Assembly (NCBI RefSeq): GCF_022095675.1
Contig: NZ_JAHYSG010000007.1
Span: 62,001-126,000, forward strand
Direction: 5' to 3'
DNA length: 64,000 nt
Source: Dactylosporangium sp. AC04546
Lineage (GTDB): Bacteria; Actinomycetota; Actinomycetes; Mycobacteriales; Micromonosporaceae
The translations under genes were made by a program, and so were the position numbers. Below are positions 32,829 through 41,430 of this stretch, in pieces (position 1 is the first letter of the stretch; every line of letters starts with the position of its first letter). The notes beneath the pieces are model-generated. The model was not told the origin of the DNA. It did not search any database and saw only the letters and a program-made list of their open reading frames with translations.

Positions 32829-34250
32829 GTGATGCGACCCGCAGGTTTCGTCCGCGCCGACGGCGCACAGCTGCTCGACGGCGCGGGCCGCCCGCTGCTG
32901 CTTCGAGGCATCGGCCTCGGTAACTGGCTGCTGCCCGAGGGGTACATGTGGCGCTTCGGCGACGACCTCAGCTCGCCCCGGCAGATCGAGGCGCACGTCG
33001 AGCGGCTCGTCGGGCCGCAGCGCGCCGCCGAGTTCTGGGCCCGGTTCCGCGCCGTGTTCGTCACCGAGGCCGACGTCGCCGAGATCGCCGCGCTGGGCTT
33101 CGACCATGTGCGGCTGCCGCTGAACTCGCGGGTCCTCATGGACGACGACGGCGAGTTCCTGCCCGAGGGCTTCGCGCACGTCGACCGCCTGCTGGACTGG
33201 TGCGAGCGGCACGAGCTGCGGGTGCTGCTCGACCTGCACGGCGCGCCCGGCGGGCAGACGGGCACCAACATCGACGACTCGCCCAACGGCAAGCCCGAAC
33301 TGTTCATGCATCAGCGGTACCGAAGAATGACCGTCGAACTGTGGACGGAGATCGCCCGGCGGTACCGCGACCGCACCGTGGTCCTCGGCTACGACCTGCT
33401 GAACGAGCCGCTGCCCAACGAGTGGCAGCACGTCTACGCCGCGTCGCTCGTCGAGCTGTACCGCGAGCTGACCACCGCGATCCGCGCCGTCGACCCCGAC
33501 CACCTGCTGGTCTACGAGGGCTCACACTGGGCGACCAACTGGTCGATCTTCACCGAGGTGCTGGACCCCAACTCGGCGCTGCAGTTCCACCGCTACTGGT
33601 GCCCGCCCGACCGCTCCTCGATCCAGCCGTACCTTGACGCGCGGTACCGCCTGGGCCTGCCCATCTACATGGGCGAGGGCGGCGAGAACACCCCCGAGTG
33701 GATCTACACCGCGCACCGGCTCTACGAGCAGCACGGCATCGGCTGGAACTTCTGGCCGTGGAAGAAGCTCGACACCCGCACCTCGCCCGTCTCCGCGGTG
33801 CGCCCGGACGGCTGGGAGCTCATCGCGGATCCGGCGTCCGATGTGGACTCCGCCACCGCCTGGCGCGTGCTGCTGCGGTTCCTCGACGCGGTCGCGCTGC
33901 CGGCCTGCGAGCGGCGCCCCGACGTGGTCAACGCGATGTTCGGCCGCGCGCCGCTGCGCGTGCCCGGCTGGGGCTACATCGACCAGCGCGCCCGCTTCCG
34001 GGACCGGTTCGGCGAGTTCGACACCGCGAGCGTGTGGCACCACACGTCCGGCGAGCCGTACGGGGCCGGGGAGACCGCCCCGATCAGCGTGCCGGCCGGC
34101 GAGGAGCTGCACTTCCCGCTGGAGCGGCGGCCCGCCGGCTGGCGGGTCGACAGCGACGGCTCGTTCGAGGTCCGCTGGAACGGCGACCGCATCGTCGCGC
34201 GCGCGACGACGGCCGCGCGGCTGCGCGCGATCGAGCTGAGCGGGGACTGA
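32829..34250 (+). CDS. Cytoplasmic GH5 family glycoside hydrolase
   Basis: A 473-residue (beta/alpha)8-barrel hydrolase without signal peptide, so it should act inside the cell on imported oligosaccharides. GH5 landmarks are RGIGLGNWLLPEG near the N-terminus, FDHVRLPLNSR, LDLHGAPGGQTG, the acid/base Glu in GYDLLNEPLP and the nucleophile Glu in IYMGEGGEN. HRYWCPP holds the conserved His and Tyr region. A small beta-rich domain follows from about residue 390. GTG at 32829 and ATG at 32832 are both possible starts. It completes the import operon: binding protein, two permeases, hydrolase. Exo-beta-glucosidase-type activity is inferred from the family. Confidence 0.92.
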   Translation: MMRPAGFVRADGAQLLDGAGRPLLLRGIGLGNWLLPEGYMWRFGDDLSSPRQIEAHVERLVGPQRAAEFWARFRAVFVTEADVAEIAALGFDHVRLPLNSRVLMDDDGEFLPEGFAHVDRLLDWCERHELRVLLDLHGAPGGQTGTNIDDSPNGKPELFMHQRYRRMTVELWTEIARRYRDRTVVLGYDLLNEPLPNEWQHVYAASLVELYRELTTAIRAVDPDHLLVYEGSHWATNWSIFTEVLDPNSALQFHRYWCPPDRSSIQPYLDARYRLGLPIYMGEGGENTPEWIYTAHRLYEQHGIGWNFWPWKKLDTRTSPVSAVRPDGWELIADPASDVDSATAWRVLLRFLDAVALPACERRPDVVNAMFGRAPLRVPGWGYIDQRARFRDRFGEFDTASVWHHTSGEPYGAGETAPISVPAGEELHFPLERRPAGWRVDSDGSFEVRWNGDRIVARATTAARLRAIELSGD

Positions 34251-34257
34251 CGACGAG

Positions 34258-34263
34258 TATGAT
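34258..34263 (+). promoter_or_regulatory. -10 box of the ROK regulator gene
   Basis: TATGAT lies 9 bases before the ATG at 34273, right after the GH5 stop. No ribosome binding site is seen, so transcription is probably leaderless or nearly so, separate from the ABC operon. Confidence 0.4.
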
Positions 34264-34272
34264 CGGGCAACC

Positions 34273-35487
34273 ATGAGCGACCTCGCCGCCGGCCGGCACA
34301 GCACCGGCCTTCCCGAGGTGTCGACGGTCACCACCCTGCGGCAGCGCAACAGCGCGCTGGTCCTGCGGCACGTCATCCTCGCCCAGCAGACCACCCGGGC
34401 CGACATCGCGCGCGACTGCGGCCTGTCCACCGCGTCCGCCGCCAACCTGGTCGCCGACCTCATCGCCGACGGCCTCGTCGAGGAGCGCGGCTCGGTGTCG
34501 TCGCGCGGCGGCCGGCCGATCGCGGTCATCGCCCCGCGCGCCGAGAGCGCCGTGACGATCGGCGCCGACATCGGCGAGCGCGGCGTCGCGGTGGAGATGT
34601 TCGACCTGTCGATGCAGCGCATCGACCGCGAGTTCCGCGGCGGCGCCGAGGAGGAGTCGCCGGAGAAGATCGGCGTCGACCTCCAGGACGCCCTCGAGGC
34701 GCTGCGCGAGCGGCACGCGGCGCGCTGGCCCACCCTGCTGGGCATCGGCCTGGGCCTGCCCGGCGTGGTCGAGGTCGGCGCCGACGGCCGGCAGATGCTC
34801 TACGCGCAGAGCCTCGGCTGGCCGCCGGTCCCGGTCGCGTCGCTGTGCGACGTCGGCATGCCGGTGCTGGCCGAGAACGGCGCCAAGATGCAGGCCCGCG
34901 CCGAGCTGTGGTTCGGCAACGCCCGCGGCGCCGGCCACGCCCTGGTCGCCCTCCTCGGCCGCGGCGTCGGCCTGGGCGTGGTCACCGAGGGCCATCTCAT
35001 GCAGGGCTCCCACTCCAGCGCCGGCGAGTGGGGCCACACGGTCGTCGAGCGCGGCGGCCGGGTCTGCCGCTGCGGCAACCGCGGCTGCGTCGAGGCCTAC
35101 GTCGGCGCCGATGCGATCCTGGACGCCTGGCGCGGCACGGGTGCGACGTTCGAGGGCTCCGGCTGGCGCGCGATCGGCGAGCTGCTGGCGGCGGCCGCGG
35201 CCGGCGACCCCGCCGCCGTGGCGGTCGTCGACGACGTCGTCGACTGCCTGGGCGCGGCCCTGGGCGGCATGGTGAACCTGACCGGCCCGGAGCGCATCGT
35301 GATCGGCGGGTGGGTCGGCCTGCGGCTGATGGAGTCCCTGGCCCCGCGCCTGGAGGCATCGATCCGCGCCCACAGCCTGTCCCGCCCGGGCGCCCAGTTC
35401 CGCCTGCTCGACGCGGCCTTCGGCGGCGACGCGGTGGCCACCGGCTCGGCCCTGCTCCCGCTGGAGGCGATGATCGCCCAGCGCTGA
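34273..35487 (+). CDS. ROK family transcriptional regulator (XylR/NagC type)
   Basis: A 404-residue protein with an N-terminal winged helix-turn-helix (about residues 15-80, QRNSALVLRHVILAQQTTRADIARDCGLS) and a ROK kinase-like domain. The latter has the sugar-binding GEWGHTVVERGG and the zinc-binding CRCGNRGCVEAYVG (Cys-x-Cys-x4-Cys). Such proteins repress sugar-uptake genes until bound by the inducing sugar. Its place directly after the ABC/GH5 operon makes the inverted repeat over the operon's promoter (29840-29854) a candidate target. It has its own promoter box. Confidence 0.92.
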   Translation: MSDLAAGRHSTGLPEVSTVTTLRQRNSALVLRHVILAQQTTRADIARDCGLSTASAANLVADLIADGLVEERGSVSSRGGRPIAVIAPRAESAVTIGADIGERGVAVEMFDLSMQRIDREFRGGAEEESPEKIGVDLQDALEALRERHAARWPTLLGIGLGLPGVVEVGADGRQMLYAQSLGWPPVPVASLCDVGMPVLAENGAKMQARAELWFGNARGAGHALVALLGRGVGLGVVTEGHLMQGSHSSAGEWGHTVVERGGRVCRCGNRGCVEAYVGADAILDAWRGTGATFEGSGWRAIGELLAAAAAGDPAAVAVVDDVVDCLGAALGGMVNLTGPERIVIGGWVGLRLMESLAPRLEASIRAHSLSRPGAQFRLLDAAFGGDAVATGSALLPLEAMIAQR

Positions 35488-35600
35488 GCGAGGTGTGTGA
35501 TCAGCGCGCATCGACCGCGGGTGTGCTGGTCACGGCGCTGCGCCGGGTGCTCGGCCGGCGCCGGAGCGGTATTGGGGACTCGCGCGCACCCTCGGTACCG

Positions 35601-35606
35601 TATGGT
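35601..35606 (+). promoter_or_regulatory. -10 box of the M1 peptidase gene (leaderless)
   Basis: TATGGT is followed by 7 bases and GTG at 35614. The alternative ATG at 35602 overlaps this box, which argues against it as start. Confidence 0.4.
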
Positions 35607-35613
35607 CACCGCC

Positions 35614-37074
35614 GTGCGTCGTTCCTTGATCTCTGGCGTTCTCGTCGCGGCCCTGCTGACCGCCGCGTGCACCGATAGCGAGCCGAAGCCGGCCCCCTCC
35701 GGCAGCGCGGCGCCCAGCGCCGCCCCCAGCCCCACGGGGCCCGACTACACCGCATGGCGGGGCGGGACCTCCACGCCCGTCGCCGACCCCATGTACCCCC
35801 AGTACGGCAACCCGGCGATCGACGTGCTCCACTACGGGCTCGTCCTGGACTGGAAGCCCGACACCAAGACGCTCACCGGCACGGCGACGCTGCGGCTGCG
35901 GGCCGCGGCCGCGGTCAGTGACGTGAAGCTCGACTTCTCCAAGGCCTACACGATCGACGGGGTCACGCTGAACGGGACGCCGGCCGGCGGCACCGTCGCG
36001 GACACCAAGCTCACCGTCACGGGCGCGCTGGCCAAGGACGCGTTCGCCACACTCGTCGTCAAGTACCACGGGACGCCGACGACGGTGCCGATGCCCTCGC
36101 ACCGCACCGACGCGGAGCCGCTCGGCCTCACCGTCACCAAGGACGGCGGCCTGTGGACCATGCAGGAGCCGTACGGGGCGTCGACCTGGTACCCGGCCAA
36201 CGACCAGCCGTCGGACAAGGCGCTCTACGACATCGCGGTGACCGTGCCCGACGGGTGGTCGGCGATCGCCTCCGGCACGGCGCAGGTGCCCGACGGCAAC
36301 ACGTTCAAGTACTCCTCGACGGCGCCGGTGGCGAGCTACCTGACCACGCTCGCGGTCGGCAAGTACCAGAAGGAGACCGCCGCCGGGCCGCACGGCATCC
36401 CGCTCACCTACTGGTACCGGGCCGGCGCCGACGACAAGGCGCTGCCCTACCTGCGCAAGTCGCCGCAGTACCTGACCTGGCTGGAGCAGCACTTCGGGCC
36501 GTACCCGTTCGACAGCGGCGGCGTGCTCATGGTGCCGTCGGAGTCGGGCATGGAGACCCAGCAGATGATCACGATGGGCCTGCCCGACTACGGCAGCGAC
36601 GCGGCGTTCAAGACCGGGTTCGACGCCGACCTGCTGCACGAGTACGCGCACCAGTGGTTCGGCGACGCGGTCACCCCGACGAACTGGAACGACCTCTGGC
36701 TCAACGAGGGCTGGGCGACCTACGCCCAGCACCTCTACACCAACGAGCGCGACAAGGTCACCGCCAAGGCGTGGGAGGAGTGGGCCCGCGGCGTCGACGC
36801 CCGGCTGCGCCAGCGCCTCGGCCCGCCCGGCAAGCCGAAGGCCGACAGCTTCGCCGAGAGCAATGTGTACATCTGCCCGGCGCTCATGCTGCACCAGATC
36901 CACGAGCAGATCGGCGACGCGGCGTTCTTCGCGCTGGCCACCGACTGGGCCCAGAAGCACCGCGACACGACCCAGGACCGGGCGTCGTTCATCGCGTTCG
37001 TGAACCAGCACACCGGCAAGGACTTCACGTCCCTGATCAACACCTGGCTCGACTCGCCCACCACGCCGAAGTAG
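35614..37074 (+). CDS. Lipoprotein M1 family metallopeptidase
   Basis: A 486-residue zinc aminopeptidase-like protein. The start is placed at GTG 35614, 7 bases after a TATGGT box; ATG 35602 would add four residues. The N-terminus is a lipobox signal (VAALLTAAC). An N-terminal beta domain (YGLVLDWKPDTKTLTGTATL) precedes the catalytic domain. There the zinc motif reads LLHEYAHQWFGDAV (HExxH), with the third ligand Glu 18 residues on in LWLNEGWATY. The substrate-binding GxMEN loop is seen as SGMETQQM, with Thr replacing Asn. The usual C-terminal helical domain is short, so this is the compact single-lobe form. It trims peptides outside the cell. Its end is convergent with the next gene, leaving one base between them. 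Confidence 0.92.
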   Translation: MRRSLISGVLVAALLTAACTDSEPKPAPSGSAAPSAAPSPTGPDYTAWRGGTSTPVADPMYPQYGNPAIDVLHYGLVLDWKPDTKTLTGTATLRLRAAAAVSDVKLDFSKAYTIDGVTLNGTPAGGTVADTKLTVTGALAKDAFATLVVKYHGTPTTVPMPSHRTDAEPLGLTVTKDGGLWTMQEPYGASTWYPANDQPSDKALYDIAVTVPDGWSAIASGTAQVPDGNTFKYSSTAPVASYLTTLAVGKYQKETAAGPHGIPLTYWYRAGADDKALPYLRKSPQYLTWLEQHFGPYPFDSGGVLMVPSESGMETQQMITMGLPDYGSDAAFKTGFDADLLHEYAHQWFGDAVTPTNWNDLWLNEGWATYAQHLYTNERDKVTAKAWEEWARGVDARLRQRLGPPGKPKADSFAESNVYICPALMLHQIHEQIGDAAFFALATDWAQKHRDTTQDRASFIAFVNQHTGKDFTSLINTWLDSPTTPK

Positions 37075-37075
37075 G

Positions 37076-37495
37076 TCAGATCACCGCGATGTCGCGCTCG
37101 CCGGTGAGCCGGTCGATGCGCAGCCGGCACAGCAGGCTGCCGGCTGCGCTGTTGACCTCGCCGTAGCGCTCGGCCTCCCCCCGGGGCACGTAGCGCTCGG
37201 CGATCCGGGTCGCCCACCGTTGCAGGTCCGGTGGGTCCTCGGCGACCGTGACCTCACCCCGCACGGCCACGAACTGGTACGGGAACCGCTCCACGTCGAC
37301 GGTGAGCGCCGCCCGCGGGTTCGCCCGCAGGTGGCGCCCCTTCACCGACTCGGTGCCGGTGCTGAAGACCAGGTCGTGCCCGTCGATCACGAACCAGATG
37401 GGCGCGACGTGCGGATCGGCCGAGGCGCCGGCCGTGGCCAGCTTGCCCGTGTGGGTGCCCTCGCCGAGAAGGTCCATCACCTCTTGCTCGGTCAT
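37076..37495 (-). CDS. PPOX-class, probably F420-dependent oxidoreductase
   Basis: A 139-residue split-barrel flavin/F420-binding protein of the pyridoxamine-phosphate-oxidase-like superfamily. Motifs are GKLATAGASADPHVAPIWFVIDG, VFSTGTESVKGRHLRANPRAAL and 'VEVRGEVTV'-like FVAVRGEVTVAED. The KGRHLR basic run is typical of F420 (polyglutamate/phosphate) binding members. The ATG at 37495 gives the usual length; a GTG nine bases earlier is also possible. The LLM-type enzyme encoded 68 bases upstream on the same strand is also an F420 family. Its substrate is unknown. Confidence 0.85.
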   Translation of the reverse strand: MTEQEVMDLLGEGTHTGKLATAGASADPHVAPIWFVIDGHDLVFSTGTESVKGRHLRANPRAALTVDVERFPYQFVAVRGEVTVAEDPPDLQRWATRIAERYVPRGEAERYGEVNSAAGSLLCRLRIDRLTGERDIAVI

Positions 37496-37563
37496 CGTTG
37501 CCACACCTGCAGTCTTGCGCGCGCCGGCCGCCCGATCGCGCGAGCACGGGGGTGACCGCCGAC

Positions 37564-38421
37564 TCAGGCCAGCAGCTCGCGCACCCTCGGTACGACATCC
37601 TCGGCGAAGCGGCGAACCTGGTCCAGCTCGTCGTGGACCGGCCAGAAGATGAACGTGTCGAAGCGCAGGCCGGCCGACCAGTCGGCCAGCATCCGCGCCC
37701 ACGTCGCCGCCGAGTCCGACAGGCCGTGGCGGGACGCGCCGTCGATCGTGCCGAGCACGTTGTACATGCGGCGCACCGACGACGGGTCGCGGCCCGCGCG
37801 CTGCGCTGCCTCGTCGATCGCCGACTGCTTGGACGGGACGTCCGCCGGCGGCACGTAGATGTTCAGCGGGCTCACCCACCCGTCCGCCAGCTCGCCGACC
37901 ACCCCGAGCAGCCGCGGGCCCTGCGCGCCCACCCAGACCGGGACGCGGCGGGTCGGCGACGGGCCCGGGCGGTAGCCCGCCAGGCGCAGGTGCTCGCCGT
38001 TCAGCGCGACCGGGCCACGGGCGTCCAGCGCGGCCCGCAGGACCTGGAGGGACTCGGCGGTGGCGGCGACCGCCGCGGCGCCGCGCCACGGTGGGCCGCC
38101 CATGCCGGCGATCGCGTCCGGGAACGCGCCCGCGCCGACGCCCAGGTCGAAGCGGCCCCCGGTGAGGACGTCCAGGGTCGCGGCGGCCTTGGCGAGCATC
38201 GCCGCCGGGCGCAGGGCCAGGTCGGCCACGTCGGGCACGAAGCGGACCCGCTCGGTCAGGGCGCCCAGGTGGGCGATGAGGGTCATCGTGTCGAGGAAGC
38301 CGGGGTTGTACGCGTGGTCCTGGATGCCGATCAGGTCCAGGCCGGCCGCGTCGGCGGCGCGGGCCAGCGCGAGGGCGGACGCGGGGTCGTCGGGGGTGAT
38401 CGAGATGCCGAACTCAGCCAT
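37564..38421 (-). CDS. LLM class F420-dependent oxidoreductase (luciferase-like)
   Basis: A 285-residue TIM-barrel flavin/F420 enzyme. Seen are the N-terminal FGISITPDDPASALALARAADAAGLDLIGIQDH, TMTLIAHLGALTERVRFVPDVADLALRPAAMLAKAAATLDVLTGGR-like strands (residues about 45-90), and GVGAGAFPDAIAGMGG. PVWVGAQGPRLLGVVGELADGW is the conserved cofactor-phosphate region. It uses reduced F420 or FMN to reduce an unknown substrate. Its ATG overlaps the end of the hemerythrin gene by 8 bases, so the two are co-translated, which hints at a redox or oxygen-linked role. Confidence 0.9.
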   Translation of the reverse strand: MAEFGISITPDDPASALALARAADAAGLDLIGIQDHAYNPGFLDTMTLIAHLGALTERVRFVPDVADLALRPAAMLAKAAATLDVLTGGRFDLGVGAGAFPDAIAGMGGPPWRGAAAVAATAESLQVLRAALDARGPVALNGEHLRLAGYRPGPSPTRRVPVWVGAQGPRLLGVVGELADGWVSPLNIYVPPADVPSKQSAIDEAAQRAGRDPSSVRRMYNVLGTIDGASRHGLSDSAATWARMLADWSAGLRFDTFIFWPVHDELDQVRRFAEDVVPRVRELLA

Positions 38422-38911
38422 GGAAGGGCCACCGTTTCCAGGAGGCGAGGACGGGCGCGAGCGCCTCCTCCTCGAACGCCAGATGCTCCAGCAGGTGCTC
38501 GGACAGCGTCCGCAGCGCCGCGACGAGGCGGCTCCGGTCGGCCGCCGAACCGAGCGTGCGGGCCGCCGCCTCGACCTCGTCGAGCAGCCCCGCCACCGCC
38601 CGGTGGTCGGCCTCCAGGCGATCGACGGTGGCGGCCAGCTCCGGGGCCGAGCGCCGCACGGCCGGGAACAGCAGCGCGCTCTCGTTGCTGTGATGGTGGT
38701 GGACGAACTGGCAGTACTGCAGGCAGTTCACCTTGAGCTGGAAGAGCGGCCCGTCCGTGTTGAGCTCGCGCAGGCCGTCGCGGACGGCGGTGAAGGGGCC
38801 GCCGCGCTCGGTGTCGTCGGCGAGCCGGCGGACGGTCGCCAGGTCCCGGCGGATCATGTCGTGGACCCAGCGCAGCTCGGCGAGCAGTGGGTTGTCGAGC
38901 GATCGTGTCAC
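38414..38911 (-). CDS. Hemerythrin-domain (HHE) protein
   Basis: A 165-residue four-helix-bundle protein. Metal-binding residues are spread in the usual way: LRWVHDMIRRDL, FVHHHHSNESALLFP, LEADHRAV and LSEHLLEHLAFEEEAL. It probably binds a di-iron centre and senses or detoxifies O2 or NO. GTG at 38911 is the most likely start; TTG at 38947 would extend it by 12 residues. It overlaps the oxidoreductase gene and is divergent from the HxlR regulator, which may control it. Confidence 0.85.
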   Translation of the reverse strand: MTRSLDNPLLAELRWVHDMIRRDLATVRRLADDTERGGPFTAVRDGLRELNTDGPLFQLKVNCLQYCQFVHHHHSNESALLFPAVRRSAPELAATVDRLEADHRAVAGLLDEVEAAARTLGSAADRSRLVAALRTLSEHLLEHLAFEEEALAPVLASWKRWPFHG

Positions 38912-38963
38912 GCGTCCCAGCGTCCGCAGTCCCGCGCCGGTGGGCAAAGCCCGGGTTAGCTAC

Positions 38964-38969
38964 TAATCT
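38964..38969 (+). promoter_or_regulatory. -10 box of the HxlR regulator gene (leaderless)
   Basis: TAATCT is followed by 7 bases and the GTG at 38977. It lies in the 65-base divergent gap, where TTAGCTACTAATCTTCGGTAA is the only A/T-rich stretch and may also carry the regulator's own site. Confidence 0.45.
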
Positions 38970-38976
38970 TCGGTAA

Positions 38977-39318
38977 GTGACCACCGCAGTCAAGGTCGAG
39001 GACCACACCTGCCGCGCCTTCCAGCCCGCCGTGGAGTTCCTCGGCCGGCGCTGGGTCGGCGTCGTGCTGCTCGCCGGCCGGGAGGGCGCCCGCCGCTTCG
39101 GGCAGTACCGCCAGTTCGTCACCGGCATCTCCGACCGCCTGCTCGCCCAGCGGCTGCGCGAGCTGGAGCAGCACGGGCTCGTCGAGCGCACCGTGGTGCC
39201 GAGCACGCCGGTCCAGGTGCTCTACGCCCCGACGAAGGCGGGCCTGGACCTGCTCGATGCCCTGGAGCCGCTCATCGCCTGGTCGCTGCGTCACCCCGAG
39301 GTGTTCGGCAACGACTGA
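38977..39318 (+). CDS. HxlR family winged-helix transcriptional regulator
   Basis: A 113-residue DNA-binding protein. The HxlR pattern is complete: CRAFQPAVEFLGRRWVGVVLL, RRFGQYRQFVTGISDRLLAQRLRELEQHGLVERTVV across the winged helix, and 'YAPTKAGLDLLDALEPLIAW'. Members usually sense thiol, aldehyde or redox stress, often through one Cys. Here the single Cys lies near residue 11 (HTCRAF), where redox-active HxlR proteins have theirs. It is divergent from the hemerythrin/oxidoreductase pair, its likely target. Confidence 0.92.
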   Translation: MTTAVKVEDHTCRAFQPAVEFLGRRWVGVVLLAGREGARRFGQYRQFVTGISDRLLAQRLRELEQHGLVERTVVPSTPVQVLYAPTKAGLDLLDALEPLIAWSLRHPEVFGND

Positions 39319-39326
39319 CGCGGGTG

Positions 39327-39359
39327 CGCCGGGCCGCGCGGGGTCGGCGCGGCCCGGCG
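39327..39359. terminator. Bidirectional terminator hairpin
   Basis: Thirteen-base perfect arms (CGCCGGGCCGCGC and its complement) with a 7-base loop fill the 46-base gap between the convergent HxlR and phosphoesterase genes. Confidence 0.8.
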
Positions 39360-39364
39360 GCGCC

Positions 39365-41242
39365 TCACGCCGGCGCGAGGAAGTCGCGCGGCGCGAGGGG
39401 GGCCGAGCTGATCCGCACGTCGCCGATCCAGCCGTAGAAGCCCTGCCCGAACTGCTCGCCGAACTGCGTGGCCCCGATGACGAACGGCTTGCCGAGCGTC
39501 GAGATGCCCTTCGACGGCTGGGTCGGGTTGCGCACGATCGGCGACCCGTCGACGTACACCACCGTCCTGCGGGCGTCGTTCACCACCGCGAGGTGCATCC
39601 ACCGGCCCACCGGCAGCGCGTGGCTCCACGACGTCGGGTCGGCGTCGCGGTCGGTGGGGTAGACGACGTACTGCAGGAACCGCTCCGGCGACAGGTTCAG
39701 GCTGCACGTCGGCTCGTCCGGCGACCACCCGCTGCTCTTGCCGGCGTCGCCGCTGCGCCCCTCCCAGCTGAGGATGCCCATCCAGGCGTGGTCGCCCTCG
39801 AACGGCGCCGGCAGCTTGACGAACGCCTCGATGGTGTACCCCTGCTCGAACCGCAGGCTGTTGATCGGCGCGCCGGCGCGGGCCTCCAGGATCGCCCCGC
39901 GGTCGGGCGACTTGCCGCCGTCGAAGCGCAGGCTCGCGTGGGCCGGCTGCCGGGTGTGGTGCTCCGGCGACCAGGTGAGCGCCCCGGCCGCGCTGTCGTG
40001 CAACCGGCGGGCCGTCAGGTCGTTGCCCTTGCCGGTGAGGTCCTTCACGACGGTACCGTCGGCGACCGGCGCCCCGGCCGTGCCCGCCGAGGGCAGGCCG
40101 GCCGCGTCGAACCGCCAGTAGGCCACCGTGCTGCGCCCGACGACCGCGTTCACCGGCCGGGGCGGCGGCGGGGTCACCGGCGCGAACCCGGCGAACCGCG
40201 CCTCGAAGCCGACGGCCAGGCTGAACCGGTCGGCCGGCCCGGTCAGCTCGACCGTCTCGGCCTCCAGCGCGTTGCGCTTGCGCGGGTCGCGGTTGAGGAA
40301 CCACGGCGCGAACGTCTCCACGTCGATGACGTCGCGGGCCAGGTCGAAGTGGTACAGCCGGATCATCCCGGCGCCGCCGTAGTAGCGGTCCTGGTAGTTG
40401 GTGATGTGCACGTGGACGTCGTGGCCGGCGTCGTTGCGCAGCACGGTGCGCCCGGGCGGCCAGAAGTGCCCGTTGAGGGTCAGGAAGATCTGGTCGTTGC
40501 GCTTCACGAACCGGTCCCACAGCTGCTGGCCCCAGCCGGACAGGTGCGCCTCGCCGTCGTCCTCGGCGTAGGCGAGCTCGTGCGTGGTGAGGATGACCGG
40601 CAGCGTCCGGTGCCCGTCGAGCACGCCCTGCGCCCACCGCAGCCCGGCCTCGGACACCCGCCAGTCCAGCGCGAGCACCAGCCACTGCCGGCCGCCGGCC
40701 CGCAGCACGTGGTAGCTGTTGTAGCCGTCCGGCGACGCGCCGCCGAACGTCGGCATCTTCGCGTAGCGGGCCGGCCCGAACGCGCGCAGGTACGCCGAGT
40801 CGCCGCGCTGGTCGTCGGTCGACGAGCGGATGTCGTGGTTGCCGGCGAGCACGCTGTAGGACATCCGCCCGTCGAGCCGGCGGAACGTGTCGGAGGCGAG
40901 CGCGATCTCGTGCTCGCTGCCGTGCTCGGTCACGTCGCCGAGATGCGCCATGAACACGATGTTCGTCTCGTCGCGTTCGCGCACGAGGTACTCGAAGGTC
41001 TGCCGGAGCGGCTCGGGCTGGGAGCTGTCCTCGTCGAAGAGGTACTGGGTGTCGGGCAGGACGGCGATGGTGAACCGGGGGACGACCGGGTCGGTGCCGG
41101 GGGTGCCCGCAGTGCCGGCCGCCGCCGGTGCGGCGCCCAGCAGCGTGGCCGCCGCCCCGGCGGCCGGCGCCGCGGCCGCGGCGAGCAGGACCGCGCGGCG
41201 CCCGACCTGTCCGGACTGAGGGACCTGATCAGCGTCAGTCAT
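39365..41242 (-). CDS. Tat-exported metallophosphoesterase with LamG domain
   Basis: A 625-residue secreted protein. The N-terminus has a Tat-like signal (GRRAVLLAAAAAPAAGAAATLL, residues about 14-35). The calcineurin-type phosphoesterase domain (about 55-330) shows PDTQYL, HLGDVTEH, AGNHDI, TTHELAY and NGHFWP. Compared with the canonical DxH, GDxxD and GHxH motifs, the first His is Gln, the second Asp is Glu and the last His is Trp. Metal binding may therefore be reduced or altered. A concanavalin/LamG domain (about 375-620) with WIGDVRIS follows. The ATG at 41242 has only weak AGGG upstream. It is divergent from the SARP regulator, a possible controller. Confidence 0.88.
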   Translation of the reverse strand: MTDADQVPQSGQVGRRAVLLAAAAAPAAGAAATLLGAAPAAAGTAGTPGTDPVVPRFTIAVLPDTQYLFDEDSSQPEPLRQTFEYLVRERDETNIVFMAHLGDVTEHGSEHEIALASDTFRRLDGRMSYSVLAGNHDIRSSTDDQRGDSAYLRAFGPARYAKMPTFGGASPDGYNSYHVLRAGGRQWLVLALDWRVSEAGLRWAQGVLDGHRTLPVILTTHELAYAEDDGEAHLSGWGQQLWDRFVKRNDQIFLTLNGHFWPPGRTVLRNDAGHDVHVHITNYQDRYYGGAGMIRLYHFDLARDVIDVETFAPWFLNRDPRKRNALEAETVELTGPADRFSLAVGFEARFAGFAPVTPPPPRPVNAVVGRSTVAYWRFDAAGLPSAGTAGAPVADGTVVKDLTGKGNDLTARRLHDSAAGALTWSPEHHTRQPAHASLRFDGGKSPDRGAILEARAGAPINSLRFEQGYTIEAFVKLPAPFEGDHAWMGILSWEGRSGDAGKSSGWSPDEPTCSLNLSPERFLQYVVYPTDRDADPTSWSHALPVGRWMHLAVVNDARRTVVYVDGSPIVRNPTQPSKGISTLGKPFVIGATQFGEQFGQGFYGWIGDVRISSAPLAPRDFLAPA

Positions 41243-41383
41243 GGTGTGACCCTGTTGTCCGGAGCTGTCCACCGGGTGGCGGCCCGCGAAACGCGCGACA
41301 CCCGTCGATGAAATGTCCGGCCGTAGCGTGTCCGGGCTGGTCACGCTGGCGGCGATCCGACCGCAGCACGGTACGGCATGCGA

Positions 41384-41423
41384 CAGATGATCACCGCAAC
41401 CACTCGGGGCTGCTGATCATCTG
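41384..41423. promoter_or_regulatory. Inverted repeat before the SARP gene
   Basis: CAGATGATCA (41384-41393) and its exact complement (41414-41423) are separated by 20 bases, two helical turns, and end 7 bases before the ATG at 41431. This suits a dimeric regulator controlling the SARP gene and perhaps the divergent phosphoesterase. Confidence 0.5.
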
Positions 41424-41430
41424 ACCTGAC

